This document shows, piece after piece, positions 8,447 through 17,769 of a stretch of DNA of 64,000 nucleotides (the first letter of the stretch is position 1; each line of letters begins with the position of its first letter). The stretch spans positions 558,001 through 622,000 of the forward strand of contig CAWCMH010000001.1 in NCBI GenBank assembly GCA_963796635.1, in the 5' to 3' direction. This stretch comes from Palsa-1233 sp963796635 (lineage in GTDB: Bacteria > Gemmatimonadota > Gemmatimonadetes > Gemmatimonadales > GWC2-71-9). The notes beneath the pieces were generated by a model. The model made no database searches. It worked only from the letters and a program-made list of their open reading frames with translations, and was not told the DNA's origin. The position numbers and the translations under genes are program-made.

Positions 8447-10070
8447 CAGACCGTGTGCGCGCCGCATGGCGGGCCAGCTCGCGGTGGCGGCGCTCTGCTG
8501 TCTTCGGTCGGGGGCCAGAGCACAGCGCCCGGTTGACCGCGCGCCGGCATGGACGCGCGGCGCCGTGTGCTACGAGGTGTTCGTCCGATCGTTCTTCGAC
8601 AGCAACGGCGACGGGGTCGGCGACCTGCGAGGCCTGATCGCCAAGCTCGATTACATCAACGACGGCAACCCGCATTCGACGCGCTCCCTGGGCGCATCGT
8701 GTATCTGGCTGATGCCGGTGATGCCGTCGCCGAGCTATCACGGATACGACGTCACCGACTACTACGGGATCCAGCCGGCGTACGGTACGCTGCGAGACTT
8801 CGCCGCGCTGGTCGCGGCCGCGCATCGCCGCGGCATCCATGTGCTGATCGACATGGTGCTCAACCATACGTCGGATCGGCATCCGGACTTCCAGGCCGCG
8901 CTTCGCGACACCACGTCGCCCTATCGGGCATGGTACCGCTTTTCGCCGGTGCCACTGGGGCCGGGGCCCTGGGGCGAGGACGCCTGGCACAAATCGCCAC
9001 TGCGCGACGAGTATTACTACGGCGTGTTCACGCGCGAGATGCCCGATCTCAACTATCACACGCCGGCGGTGCGTACCGAGGCGATGCGGATCGCCGACTT
9101 CTGGCTGCGGCGGATGCACGTCGACGGCTTCCGGCTCGATGCCGTGCCGTACCTCGTGGAATCGGCTGGATGCCAGATCGGATGCCCCGGCACCCACGAG
9201 TTCCTGGCCGACTACGCCGCGCATCTCCACCACGTCGACCCGGACGCGTACACCGTCGGGGAGGTGTGGGGGAACATCGCGACGCTGATGCCCTACTACC
9301 CCGACCAGCTGACGTCGTACTTCGGCTTTGAACTCGCGGATTCGCTCATCGCCGCCGTGCGCAACGGCAGCGGCCAGGGTCTGCTGTCGGGATTCCTGCG
9401 ACTACAGGCGGCAGAGCCGTGGTACCGGTGGTCGCCGCTGCTGAGTAATCATGATGGGACACGGTCATTCACGCTGCTTGGCGGCGACCTGCGTCGCGCC
9501 CGGCTGGCGGCCACGCTCCTGCTGACGTTGCCCGGTCTCCCGTTTGTGTACTACGGCGAGGAGCTCGGCATGCCGGGCGACAAGCCGGACCCGCGGCTGC
9601 GTACGCCGATGCCCTGGAGCGATGGTGCCGGTGCCGGCTTCACGACCGGCACGCCGTGGGAGTCGCTCCAGCCGGGATGGCAGCAGGCCAACGTCGCGTC
9701 GGAGTCGGCGGACTCGACGTCGTTGCTCAACCGCTATCGGCAGCTGATTCATCTGCGGCGCGAGAACGCCGCGCTTGGCGTGGGCCAGCTGGTGCCGCTG
9801 GATACCCGGAGCGACACCGTGATCGCGTACTTGCGTCGATCGGGCGGGCAGAGCGTGATCGTCGTTGCGAATCTCGGTGCGTCAGCCGACAGCACGGTGC
9901 GCGTGGAGGTGCCGAGCCAGCTGGTGCCGGCGGGGAATTATCGCCTCCGCGACCTGCTGGCCGGACAGGACGCCGGAATCCTGCGAATCTCGCCGACCAC
10001 TCGATCGCCGTTTACGCTGCGCGGGGTCGCGGCGCGCGAAGCGCGCATCCTTGCGCTGGTACGGCAGTGA
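8427..10070 (+). CDS. GH13 alpha-amylase/alpha-glucosidase, secreted
   Basis: Alpha-glucan hydrolase of 547 residues. Regions: DMVLNHTS, DGFRLDAVPYL, VGEVWG and LLSNHDG; the fifth region reads MPDLN, the signature that sits between oligo-1,6-glucosidases (QPDLN) and neopullulanases (MPKLN) and is typical of GH13_36 enzymes. VYYGEELGM supports the oligo-glucosidase side. Start at 8427 overlaps the preceding stop by 20 bases and gives a charged signal-peptide n-region; ATG at 8466 (MAGQLAVAALCC...) is the alternative. No strong Shine-Dalgarno sequence precedes either. Likely acts on maltodextrins released by the upstream amylase. Confidence 0.88.
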   Translation: MRRHTCSRPCARRMAGQLAVAALCCLRSGARAQRPVDRAPAWTRGAVCYEVFVRSFFDSNGDGVGDLRGLIAKLDYINDGNPHSTRSLGASCIWLMPVMPSPSYHGYDVTDYYGIQPAYGTLRDFAALVAAAHRRGIHVLIDMVLNHTSDRHPDFQAALRDTTSPYRAWYRFSPVPLGPGPWGEDAWHKSPLRDEYYYGVFTREMPDLNYHTPAVRTEAMRIADFWLRRMHVDGFRLDAVPYLVESAGCQIGCPGTHEFLADYAAHLHHVDPDAYTVGEVWGNIATLMPYYPDQLTSYFGFELADSLIAAVRNGSGQGLLSGFLRLQAAEPWYRWSPLLSNHDGTRSFTLLGGDLRRARLAATLLLTLPGLPFVYYGEELGMPGDKPDPRLRTPMPWSDGAGAGFTTGTPWESLQPGWQQANVASESADSTSLLNRYRQLIHLRRENAALGVGQLVPLDTRSDTVIAYLRRSGGQSVIVVANLGASADSTVRVEVPSQLVPAGNYRLRDLLAGQDAGILRISPTTRSPFTLRGVAAREARILALVRQ

Positions 10071-10084
10071 CGCCGCCGCACCGA

Positions 10085-11431
10085 TCAGTGCGGCGCCGCA
10101 GGCCGAGCCGGTTCCAGCACCAGCGTGCCATACGCGCCGAGCGCGACGGTATCGCTCCGCTGTCGCACACCGCTCAGGATATCGGTCAGGCCGGCGATCG
10201 CCGGGTTCGCCACGGCGAAGCGGACCGGCGCGTTCCGCGCATTGATGAGCACGATGGCGGAGCCGCGCGCGAACGCCATCACCGTGTCGGGATTGCTGGT
10301 GGTGATGGCGCGGAGCGAATCGGACACGAAGGGTTCGCTGCGGGTCAGCGTCACGATCCGCCGATAAAAGCGGGTCGCCGCGGCCGCGTGGGGCTGATTC
10401 CAGTCGATCGGTTCACGGTCGAACAGGCCGATCTGCTGCGGACTTTCGATCTCCTGTCCGTCGTACAGCAGCGGGCGGCCCGGCATGAGTGCCGCCGCGA
10501 TGAAGGCGGCGCGGGCGCCGCGCTCCCCGCCAAACAGCACGATCGGCGGATGATCCGACGCCGTCTCGTCATGATTGGTGGTGAAGCGCAGTCGCTCGCC
10601 CCCGGGTGGCATCGAATCGAGATCGCCGATCACGCCGGTCACGTAACGATCCGCGGGTGCATCCTTCCACGACGCCTTGAGCTTGCCGTACGAGTCCCAG
10701 CTGTACGTCAGGTCGAACCCGAAGCGGTTCATCTTCGTGTCGCCCCATTCGGCCAGCAGGAGGATCGGACGCGCGACCGACGCGCGGACCGCCGGGACGG
10801 CCTCGCGCCAGAATGCATCGGGAACGAATCCGGCAGCGTCGACGCGGAATCCGTCGACATCGAACGTGGTGAGCCAGAAGCTCATCGCCGAAATCATCGC
10901 CGCGCGCAGGTCGGCGTTACCGTAGTCGAGCTGGGCGACATCGGTCCAATCGGTGAGATTGCCCTTGTCGTCACGCGGTACGGTGAGACCGCCTTTCGCG
11001 TCGCGCACGTAGAACCCGGGGTGCTGCGTGGCCCAGACGTTGTCCCACGACGTGTGGTTGGGGACCCAGTCGAGGATCAAGTGCATGCCGCGCGCATGCA
11101 CGGCGCGCACGAGGGCGTGCAGATCGGCGGCGGTGCCGTAGTCGGGATTGATGCCATGGTAATCGCGCACGGAGTACGGCGAACCGAGCGGCCCCTTGCG
11201 GTGCAGTTCGCCGATGGGATAGATCGGCATCAGCCACAGCACGTTGGCCCCGGCGGCCTGGATGCGGCCGAGGCCTGCGATGACGCCGCGGAAGTTGCCG
11301 CTGGACGAAAAATCCCGGACATTCACTTCGTAGAGGACCGCAGTGCGGGTCCACTGCGCCGCGAGGGGTGGCGCGAGTGTCAATCCGGCGACGACGAACG
11401 CCCAGCCGCGGCAAGTCCGACCGAATGTCAT
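10085..11431 (-). CDS. GH13 alpha-amylase-family hydrolase, secreted, minus strand
   Basis: Alpha-amylase-family enzyme of 448 residues on the opposite strand from its neighbours. ATG at 11431 has GGGAG about seven bases upstream and gives a signal peptide ending near PPLAAQ; a further upstream in-frame ATG overlaps the divergent gene and is less likely. Conserved regions: DWVPNHTSW, GFRVDAAGFV, ILLAEWGD and FTTNHDET. It starts LYEVNVRDFS, common in GH13 glucosidases/transglycosylases. It ends 14 bases from the convergent GH13 gene and is separated by only 44 bases from the divergent GH2 start, so it is an independent transcription unit within the cluster. Confidence 0.87.
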   Translation of the reverse strand: MTFGRTCRGWAFVVAGLTLAPPLAAQWTRTAVLYEVNVRDFSSSGNFRGVIAGLGRIQAAGANVLWLMPIYPIGELHRKGPLGSPYSVRDYHGINPDYGTAADLHALVRAVHARGMHLILDWVPNHTSWDNVWATQHPGFYVRDAKGGLTVPRDDKGNLTDWTDVAQLDYGNADLRAAMISAMSFWLTTFDVDGFRVDAAGFVPDAFWREAVPAVRASVARPILLLAEWGDTKMNRFGFDLTYSWDSYGKLKASWKDAPADRYVTGVIGDLDSMPPGGERLRFTTNHDETASDHPPIVLFGGERGARAAFIAAALMPGRPLLYDGQEIESPQQIGLFDREPIDWNQPHAAAATRFYRRIVTLTRSEPFVSDSLRAITTSNPDTVMAFARGSAIVLINARNAPVRFAVANPAIAGLTDILSGVRQRSDTVALGAYGTLVLEPARPAAPH

Positions 11432-11475
11432 GCGTATCTCCCGACGATGATGTGTCGCCACGAGGGTCAACTCCA

Positions 11476-13938
11476 ATGATACGACTCACCGGCATCTTTG
11501 CCAGTCTGGTCATGCTGCACGGCGCCGGGGCGACGCCGCCGGGCCGGCTCCGCTTCTCGATGGATCCGGCGTGGCGGTTCCAGCTGGGCGATCTGCCCCA
11601 GGCATCCGCGCCGGCGTTTGATGACCGGAGCTGGCGCCGGCTCGATCTCCCGCACGACTGGAGTATCGAAGGCACGCCGACACAGGGCGCGCCAGGTGGC
11701 GGCGCGAACGGCTACTTCCCGACCGGGATTGGCTGGTATCGCAAGACCTTCCGGCTTCCGGTGGACCGCACGGGGCGCCGCGCGTGGCTCGAATTCGATG
11801 GCGTGTACATGAACAGCGATGTGTGGATCAACGGTGTGCACCTGGGGCACCGGCCGTTCGGCGCGATCAGCTTCCGCTACGACGTCACCGACGAGCTGCG
11901 TCGGGGAACGAATGTCATCGCGGTACGGGTCGACAACTCGCGGCAACCCAGCGCGCGATGGTACACCGGCAGCGGCATCGACCGGCATGTCTGGCTCGAA
12001 CTGGTCGCGCCCGTGCACGTGGCGCACTGGGGCACCACGATCGTGACGCGCCGGGCGGATGCGGCGAGCGCGACCGTCGCGGTGACCAGCATGGTGCGCA
12101 ATCAGCGCGGCACGCCGGTACATGGCACGGCGACATGGACGATTCACGACAGCGGCGGCCACGCGGTGGCACACACCGCGGTGCCGTTCGACGTTGCCGC
12201 CAACGATTCGGTCGTGCTGCACGATTCGCTGGTGGTGTCGCAACCCCAGCGCTGGTCGGTCGAACATCCCGTGCGGTACACCCTGGCGACCGCGCTTGGC
12301 AGCGACGGCACAGTGCTCGACACGACTATCGTGCCATTCGGCATCCGCACCACGGCGTGGAGCGCCGACAGCGGATTCATGCTGAATGGCATGCGTGTCA
12401 AGCTACAGGGGGTCAACCTGCATGCGGACGCGGGGGCGCTCGGCACCGCCGTCCCTGCACGCGTATGGCGCGATCGCCTGGCGGTGTTGCGGGCGGGTGG
12501 TGTCAACGCGATTCGCACGGCCCACACGCCGCCCGATCCCGAATTTCTCGACCTCTGCGACCAGATGGGCTTTCTGGTGCTCGCCGAGGCGTTTGACGAA
12601 TGGACCTTCGGCAAGGTGGCGGCCGGATACCACCTTTATTTCGCGGAGTGGTCCGATCGCGATCTCAGGGATTTCGTCGACCGCGACCGGAATCACCCTG
12701 CGATCGTGTTGTGGAGCGTCGGCAACGAGATCGGCGAGCAGAGTGTACCGGGAGACGACAGCATCCTCCGGCGGCTGGTTGCCGTGGTCCATCACGAGGA
12801 CCCGACGCGTCCGGTCACCACCGGCAACGACCAGATCGATGCCGACGGCCATCCGGCGCGGACCGCCTTTCTTGAAGCCGAAGACGTGGTCGGATACAAC
12901 TATGTCGACCGATGGCACGAACGCCGTGAGCTGATGGCGGAGCCGGATCGCCACGCCCATCCCGACTGGAAGATGGTTGGCACCGAGAGCGGATCGATCT
13001 TCCAGAGTTTTGATGACCGACCGACCCTGGGCGACAGCGCCACCGTGCGCGCCAACTACGCCACCGGCATGATCGAGGCAGAACGGGTGCTCAAGTGGGT
13101 GACGCTGCACGACTACTTCGCCGGCAACTTCATCTGGACCGGAATCGATTATCTGGGCGAGAGCTTCTGGCCTTTCAAGGGCTTCTCTTCCGGTCTCGTC
13201 GACATCACCGGTCGCCCCAAGGACGCGTACTACCTCTACCAGAGCCGGTGGACCGACGCGCCGATGCTGCACATTGTGCCGCACTGGAGCTGGCCTGGGC
13301 GCGCCGGCCAGGCCGTACCCGTGCTGGTCTACTCCAACTGCAATTCGGTTGAACTCTTTCTCAACGGCCACTCGCTCGGCGAGCAGGCGATGGAATTTCC
13401 TGCCCAGGGGACGTCGGGCGGATGGAACAGCTATGCCCTGCCGCGGGTCAACAGCACGACCGATGACCTGCACCTCCGCTGGGACGTGCCCTATCAACCC
13501 GGCCTCCTCGAGGCGGTGGGGCGGAATCGCAACGGCGACATCACGTGTCACTCGGAAGTTCGCACGGCGGGAGCCGCGGTGGCGTTGCGTGCGTCCAGCG
13601 TCGATGACACCGTCACGACGGGCATGGGCGATGTCGCCATGATCCGCATCGCCGTCGTGGATTCGGCGGGGACGGTCGTGCCCAGCGCGGCGAACGATGT
13701 GCATGTCACCGTGACCAACGGCGCCGTGGTGGTCATGGACAATGCCGATCAGCGGGACCATCAGCCCTACCGGACGGATACGCGCCACGCGTACAACGGC
13801 TGGGTGATGGCGGTGATCCGTCCCGCCGGCCCGGGCCTGGTGCGCGTGACCGCGTCCGCCGCCGGCCTCCGCCCGGCTGACGCGACGTTCGTTGCGACCG
13901 CGGCACCACCTCAACCTGCGATCGGATCCGTCCGCTGA
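11476..13938 (+). CDS. GH2 beta-galactosidase-family enzyme, secreted
   Basis: Retaining beta-glycosidase, most likely beta-galactosidase, 820 residues. ATG at 11476 has GAGGG nine bases upstream and a signal-like N-terminus (MIRLTGIFASLVML). The N-terminal sugar-binding domain (RLDLPHDWSIEG, GWYRKTF, RWYTGSGIDRHVWL) and Ig-like domain lead to the TIM barrel with GVNLHADAGALG; NAIRTAHTPPDPEFLDLCD; the acid/base Glu in WSVGNEIGEQ (residue 418) and a probable nucleophile Glu in VGTESGS (residue 504). C-terminal Ig-like domains (DUF4982-like) follow. Heads a plus-strand run with GH5-like, GH53, malQ and MFS genes, suggesting galacto-oligosaccharide degradation. Confidence 0.9.
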   Translation: MIRLTGIFASLVMLHGAGATPPGRLRFSMDPAWRFQLGDLPQASAPAFDDRSWRRLDLPHDWSIEGTPTQGAPGGGANGYFPTGIGWYRKTFRLPVDRTGRRAWLEFDGVYMNSDVWINGVHLGHRPFGAISFRYDVTDELRRGTNVIAVRVDNSRQPSARWYTGSGIDRHVWLELVAPVHVAHWGTTIVTRRADAASATVAVTSMVRNQRGTPVHGTATWTIHDSGGHAVAHTAVPFDVAANDSVVLHDSLVVSQPQRWSVEHPVRYTLATALGSDGTVLDTTIVPFGIRTTAWSADSGFMLNGMRVKLQGVNLHADAGALGTAVPARVWRDRLAVLRAGGVNAIRTAHTPPDPEFLDLCDQMGFLVLAEAFDEWTFGKVAAGYHLYFAEWSDRDLRDFVDRDRNHPAIVLWSVGNEIGEQSVPGDDSILRRLVAVVHHEDPTRPVTTGNDQIDADGHPARTAFLEAEDVVGYNYVDRWHERRELMAEPDRHAHPDWKMVGTESGSIFQSFDDRPTLGDSATVRANYATGMIEAERVLKWVTLHDYFAGNFIWTGIDYLGESFWPFKGFSSGLVDITGRPKDAYYLYQSRWTDAPMLHIVPHWSWPGRAGQAVPVLVYSNCNSVELFLNGHSLGEQAMEFPAQGTSGGWNSYALPRVNSTTDDLHLRWDVPYQPGLLEAVGRNRNGDITCHSEVRTAGAAVALRASSVDDTVTTGMGDVAMIRIAVVDSAGTVVPSAANDVHVTVTNGAVVVMDNADQRDHQPYRTDTRHAYNGWVMAVIRPAGPGLVRVTASAAGLRPADATFVATAAPPQPAIGSVR

Positions 13939-13943
13939 GCGTC

Positions 13944-16577
13944 GTGACGACGGTGACCTTGGCGTTCGTCGCGGTCGTGATCGGTGCCATTCCGTCCGCG
14001 GCGCAGCGTGCCACCGGTGCGGGGCCCCAGCGCGCCGAGCGTGCCGTCTATCTCGACAGCAGCGGTGTCATCCGTTGGCGGGACGACCGGAGCGAGGTGG
14101 CCCTGTTCGGCGCGAACTACGTGCTGCCCACGGCGTCGGATTATCGTGCCGCCGGCTCTCTGCACGCAGACCGCAAGGCGATGATCGACGAAGACATGGC
14201 CCAGTTTGCCCGGATGGGCTGGGACGGCATGCGGCTCACGTTCTGGGGCGACTGGGAGGCGAGCGACAGCGCCGGCAATCTGCTGCACAATGCCCATCTC
14301 GACCTGCTCGATTACCTGATCGCCCGTGCCCGCGCCCGTGGCATCTACATGCTGCTGAGTCCGATCCAGCTGTACAGCGCCAACTGGCCCGACGCGCTGC
14401 GCGACACGACGGACCCCGGTTTTGGCCGGCGCTATCCCAAGGACCGGATGGATTCCGACCCCGCCGCGATCGCGGCACAGGTGCGGTATCTCCGGCAACT
14501 GCTCGATCACGTGAATCCGTACACGGGCGTCGCACTCAAGAACGAGCCGGCGATCCTGTTCATCGAACTGGTCAACGAACCAGCGCAACATCCCGATCAT
14601 CCGACCGCAACCGTTCGCTACATCAACACGCTGACCGATGCCGTGCGCAGCACGGGCTGCACCAAGCTGATCTTCTACAACGTGAGCCAGGATTTCCGGA
14701 TCGCCGGCGCGATCCGTCAGTCGCGGGCGCAAGGCGTGACGTTCGGATGGTACCCCTCGGGGCTCAACGCCGGCCACGAGCTTTCGGGTAACTTCCTCCG
14801 CGCCGTCGACGACTATCCGCCGATGCGCGATACCACGCTCGCCCGTGTGCCGCGGATCGTGTACGAGTTCGAAACGCCGGACCTGCGAACCGGCTACCTG
14901 TATCCCGCCATGGTGCGGACCTTCCGCTCGGTGGGGGCGCAGTTCGCCTCGATGTTTGCCTACGACATGCTGCGCACCGCATCGCGCAACCTCGCGTGGC
15001 AGACCCATTACCTCAACATGGTCTACACGCCACGCAAGGCCGTGAGCGCGATCATCGCGGCCGAAGCCATGCGGCGCTTGCCGAGGATGCAATCGTATGG
15101 TCCGTATCCCGCCAACACGACGTTCGGCGACTTCCACGTGTCGGCGGACAGCAATCTCGGCGAACTGCTTGCGCGCGAAGTATTCATGTACGCGGGCTCG
15201 ACGGCGGATGCGCCGCCGGATCCGGCCTCGCTGCAACGGATCGTGGGCTATGGTTCGTCGCCGCTGGTGTCGTACGGCGGCGAGGGGATCTACTTCCTCG
15301 ACCGAATCCGTGCCGGTGTCTGGCGCCTCGAGGTGTATCCCGATGCGGTCCCGGTACGCGATCCCTTCGAGCCACCGAATCCGGACAAGATTGTGACCCG
15401 CGCGATCAGCCGCAGCTGGCCGATGACCGTCGCGCTGTCGGATCTCGGCGCCGAGTTCACCCTGCAGCCCGTGACGGGCGGCAATGCCGCCGTCGAGCGA
15501 GCCGATGGTGGTCGCGTGACGGTCACACCGGGCGTGTATCTGCTGAGTCGAGGGGGGCCAGTCGAGGTGGGCAGTTTGCCGACGCAGGTTGGTCGCGTCG
15601 GCCTCAGGGAGTATCACGCGCCGCCGCCGGATTCGTTGCCGCCGTCGGTGCAATCGCTGGGCGCGCCGGCGTTGGTCACCGGACGCGATGGAACTCTTGA
15701 GGTCAGGATTGCCGCGCGGACCGCGCCGGATTCTGCCACGCTCTTCCTCAAGCCCGCGGCCGGCGGGTTCTATCGTCCCTATCCGATGCACGCCGTCGCC
15801 GCGTACGTCTACGCTGCAACGATCCCCGCGGCGGCGTTGCGGGAAGGCGCCGACGATTACGTCGTGACCGCGTGGTGGGGAAACCGGCCGACGACGTTTC
15901 CCGGCGGTCTGCACGCACGCCCGTTCGATTGGGATTATTACACCCATGCGGCATGGCATGTCGACGTGGTCGGTGCCGACACGCCGCTGGATCTGTTCGA
16001 TCCGCTGCACGACGCTGCGATGCTCGCGTTCAGTCGCATCGGCGACGGGGGCCGAGCCGGCCTGTTCCGGCTGGGGTACTCTCCCGTGAATGGTCGTCCG
16101 ATTTTTCACTTCGAGTTGCCGGCATATTCCGGCGGCCGTCCGCTGGCCGACTACACGGCCTCGCTCGCGATCAAGGACCGGATCGATGCACGTGGCGAAA
16201 CGATCACGCGAGGCAACGCCGTGTCCATCCGGGTGCGCGGCCTCGGTTCGCAGCAGGTGCTGCACCTGACGCTGGTCGAGTCCGATGGCACGGCGTGGAG
16301 TGCGCCGATCGATGTCGACAGCACGTGGACCGACCGACGGATTCCGCTCGAGCAGTTCGTGAGTGCACGCAGTGTGCTGCTACCCGAAGGCTTCCCGGGT
16401 GAATGGAATTACTGGCTGACTCCGCCCGCCAATCGTGGCGGCGCAGGCGATCGTCCTCGACTGGATCGGGTTGAACGACTGCAGCTGTCGTTGCGGTCCG
16501 ATTCGGTGACGACGACTCCTCGTTCGGCCTACGGCGTCGAGGTCGAGACGGTCCGCCTGGACTTCGGCAAGCCATAG
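13944..16577 (+). CDS. GH5-like glycoside hydrolase with C-terminal CBM-like domain
   Basis: Large secreted glycosidase (877 residues) with a GTG start six bases after the GH2 stop and a short signal peptide ending near PSAAQ. The barrel shows clan GH-A features: RLTFWGDWE, FIELVNEPAQ (acid/base Glu at 212) and VYEFETPD (nucleophile candidate Glu at 308 or 310). A middle beta-rich region (about 400-650) and a C-terminal jelly-roll of roughly 190 residues (IFHFELPAYSG... EQFVSARSVLLPEGFPGEWNYW) resembling CBM11/CIA30-like carbohydrate-binding modules follow. Exact specificity is unknown; context suggests beta-galactan or a beta-mannan/glucan. GH5 assignment is by motif order only; GH2/GH42-like relatives are alternatives. 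Confidence 0.7.
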   Translation: MTTVTLAFVAVVIGAIPSAAQRATGAGPQRAERAVYLDSSGVIRWRDDRSEVALFGANYVLPTASDYRAAGSLHADRKAMIDEDMAQFARMGWDGMRLTFWGDWEASDSAGNLLHNAHLDLLDYLIARARARGIYMLLSPIQLYSANWPDALRDTTDPGFGRRYPKDRMDSDPAAIAAQVRYLRQLLDHVNPYTGVALKNEPAILFIELVNEPAQHPDHPTATVRYINTLTDAVRSTGCTKLIFYNVSQDFRIAGAIRQSRAQGVTFGWYPSGLNAGHELSGNFLRAVDDYPPMRDTTLARVPRIVYEFETPDLRTGYLYPAMVRTFRSVGAQFASMFAYDMLRTASRNLAWQTHYLNMVYTPRKAVSAIIAAEAMRRLPRMQSYGPYPANTTFGDFHVSADSNLGELLAREVFMYAGSTADAPPDPASLQRIVGYGSSPLVSYGGEGIYFLDRIRAGVWRLEVYPDAVPVRDPFEPPNPDKIVTRAISRSWPMTVALSDLGAEFTLQPVTGGNAAVERADGGRVTVTPGVYLLSRGGPVEVGSLPTQVGRVGLREYHAPPPDSLPPSVQSLGAPALVTGRDGTLEVRIAARTAPDSATLFLKPAAGGFYRPYPMHAVAAYVYAATIPAAALREGADDYVVTAWWGNRPTTFPGGLHARPFDWDYYTHAAWHVDVVGADTPLDLFDPLHDAAMLAFSRIGDGGRAGLFRLGYSPVNGRPIFHFELPAYSGGRPLADYTASLAIKDRIDARGETITRGNAVSIRVRGLGSQQVLHLTLVESDGTAWSAPIDVDSTWTDRRIPLEQFVSARSVLLPEGFPGEWNYWLTPPANRGGAGDRPRLDRVERLQLSLRSDSVTTTPRSAYGVEVETVRLDFGKP

Positions 16578-16587
16578 CGGACCAGCC

Positions 16588-17712
16588 ATGCGGATTCCGA
16601 CCGTCTTGCGCACCAGCGCCGCCGTGCTGGTCGTCGTCGGCTGTCGCGGCGCCGACATCACGATGCCGACGCCTGTCGGCACGGCGTCACGCCCGCTGCT
16701 CCTGGGCGCCGATATCTCGTCACTCGCCCGTATCGAGCAGTCGGGAGCGACGTTTCGTGACAGCGGGCGCACTGGCGACGCGGTCGACATTCTTCGGCGC
16801 CACGGCAGCAACATCTTTCGTTTGCGTCTGTTCGTGAATCCCGACGGCGATGACGTGGAAGTCAACGACTTGCCATACACGATCGCACTTGCCAGGCGGA
16901 TCAAGTCCGCGGGGGCCCGTCTGCTCCTTGATCTGCACTATTCTGACACCTGGGGAGATCCCGGCCATCAAGCGATGCCGGCCGCGTGGGCGACGCTCGA
17001 CTACGCGGCGTTGACCGGGCAAGTCGAGCGCTACACCGACAGCGTGGTCACGCAGCTGCGGAACGCTGGCGCGACACCGGACCTGGTCCAGCTCGGCAAC
17101 GAGGTCGACGCGGGGATGTTGTGGCCGCTGGGCCGGGTGCACGGCGATTCCGACAGCACGGCATCGTGGGGTCGTTTCACGGGCCTGCTTCAGGCCGGGA
17201 TCCGCGGCGTGCGTGACGCCGTGACGCCGGGCGATTCGGTGCGCATCGTGCTGCATTTCTCGCAGGGCGGCGACGCGGGTGCGACCGATTGGTTTTTCGA
17301 TCATATTGCGGCGGCCGATGTCCCGTACGATGTCATCGGCGTGAGCTATTACCCGTGGTGGCACGGCAGCGTCACGGCGTTGCGAGCCAACCTCCACAGC
17401 GCGGCGAGTCGCTATAATCACGATGTCATGGTGGTGGAGACGTCCTATCCCTGGCGCAGCGGTGGTTGGGAATCGATGGCGTCTGACGTGAGCGCGATGA
17501 CATGGGCGGTGTCGCCCAGCGGCCAGGCGGCATTTGTCCATGACGTGACCGCGGCGGTCGCGTCGGTGCCGGACCACCGTGGCCTGGGGGTCGTGTGGTG
17601 GTATCCCGAAGCGGTGGCGGTGCCGGACCTCTTCATCTGGGGCGGTGGGTCGTTGGCGTGGTTCGACGACGCAGGCAATGTCCTGGCCGCAGCCACGCTG
17701 GCAACCCCGTGA
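16588..17712 (+). CDS. GH53 endo-beta-1,4-galactanase, lipoprotein
   Basis: Endo-acting hydrolase of beta-1,4-galactan (type I arabinogalactan side chains), 374 residues. Lipoprotein signal with Cys in VVGC near residue 19. GH53 hallmarks: LLGADISSL at the barrel start, NIFRLRLFVNP, LLLDLHYSDTWGDPGHQ, QLGNEVDAGMLWP (acid/base Glu172), VIGVSYYPWWHG, and VVETSYPW (nucleophile Glu284). It begins 10 bases after the GH5-like stop, so it is in the same operon. With GH2 galactosidase it forms a coherent galactan-to-galactose route. Confidence 0.93.
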   Translation: MRIPTVLRTSAAVLVVVGCRGADITMPTPVGTASRPLLLGADISSLARIEQSGATFRDSGRTGDAVDILRRHGSNIFRLRLFVNPDGDDVEVNDLPYTIALARRIKSAGARLLLDLHYSDTWGDPGHQAMPAAWATLDYAALTGQVERYTDSVVTQLRNAGATPDLVQLGNEVDAGMLWPLGRVHGDSDSTASWGRFTGLLQAGIRGVRDAVTPGDSVRIVLHFSQGGDAGATDWFFDHIAAADVPYDVIGVSYYPWWHGSVTALRANLHSAASRYNHDVMVVETSYPWRSGGWESMASDVSAMTWAVSPSGQAAFVHDVTAAVASVPDHRGLGVVWWYPEAVAVPDLFIWGGGSLAWFDDAGNVLAAATLATP

Positions 17713-17769
17713 TCCGCTCATGATGCGGACGACATTTTGTCCAGCGCTTTCGCGCACGCGGGATACGAC

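Noticed and set aside
12802..12810. CCGACGCGT as a programmed +1 frameshift signal (seen at the secY and priA breaks)
   Set aside because: The same nine bases in the same codon phase occur here in the GH2 gene (EDPTRP), which reads through normally, so the motif alone does not cause recoding.
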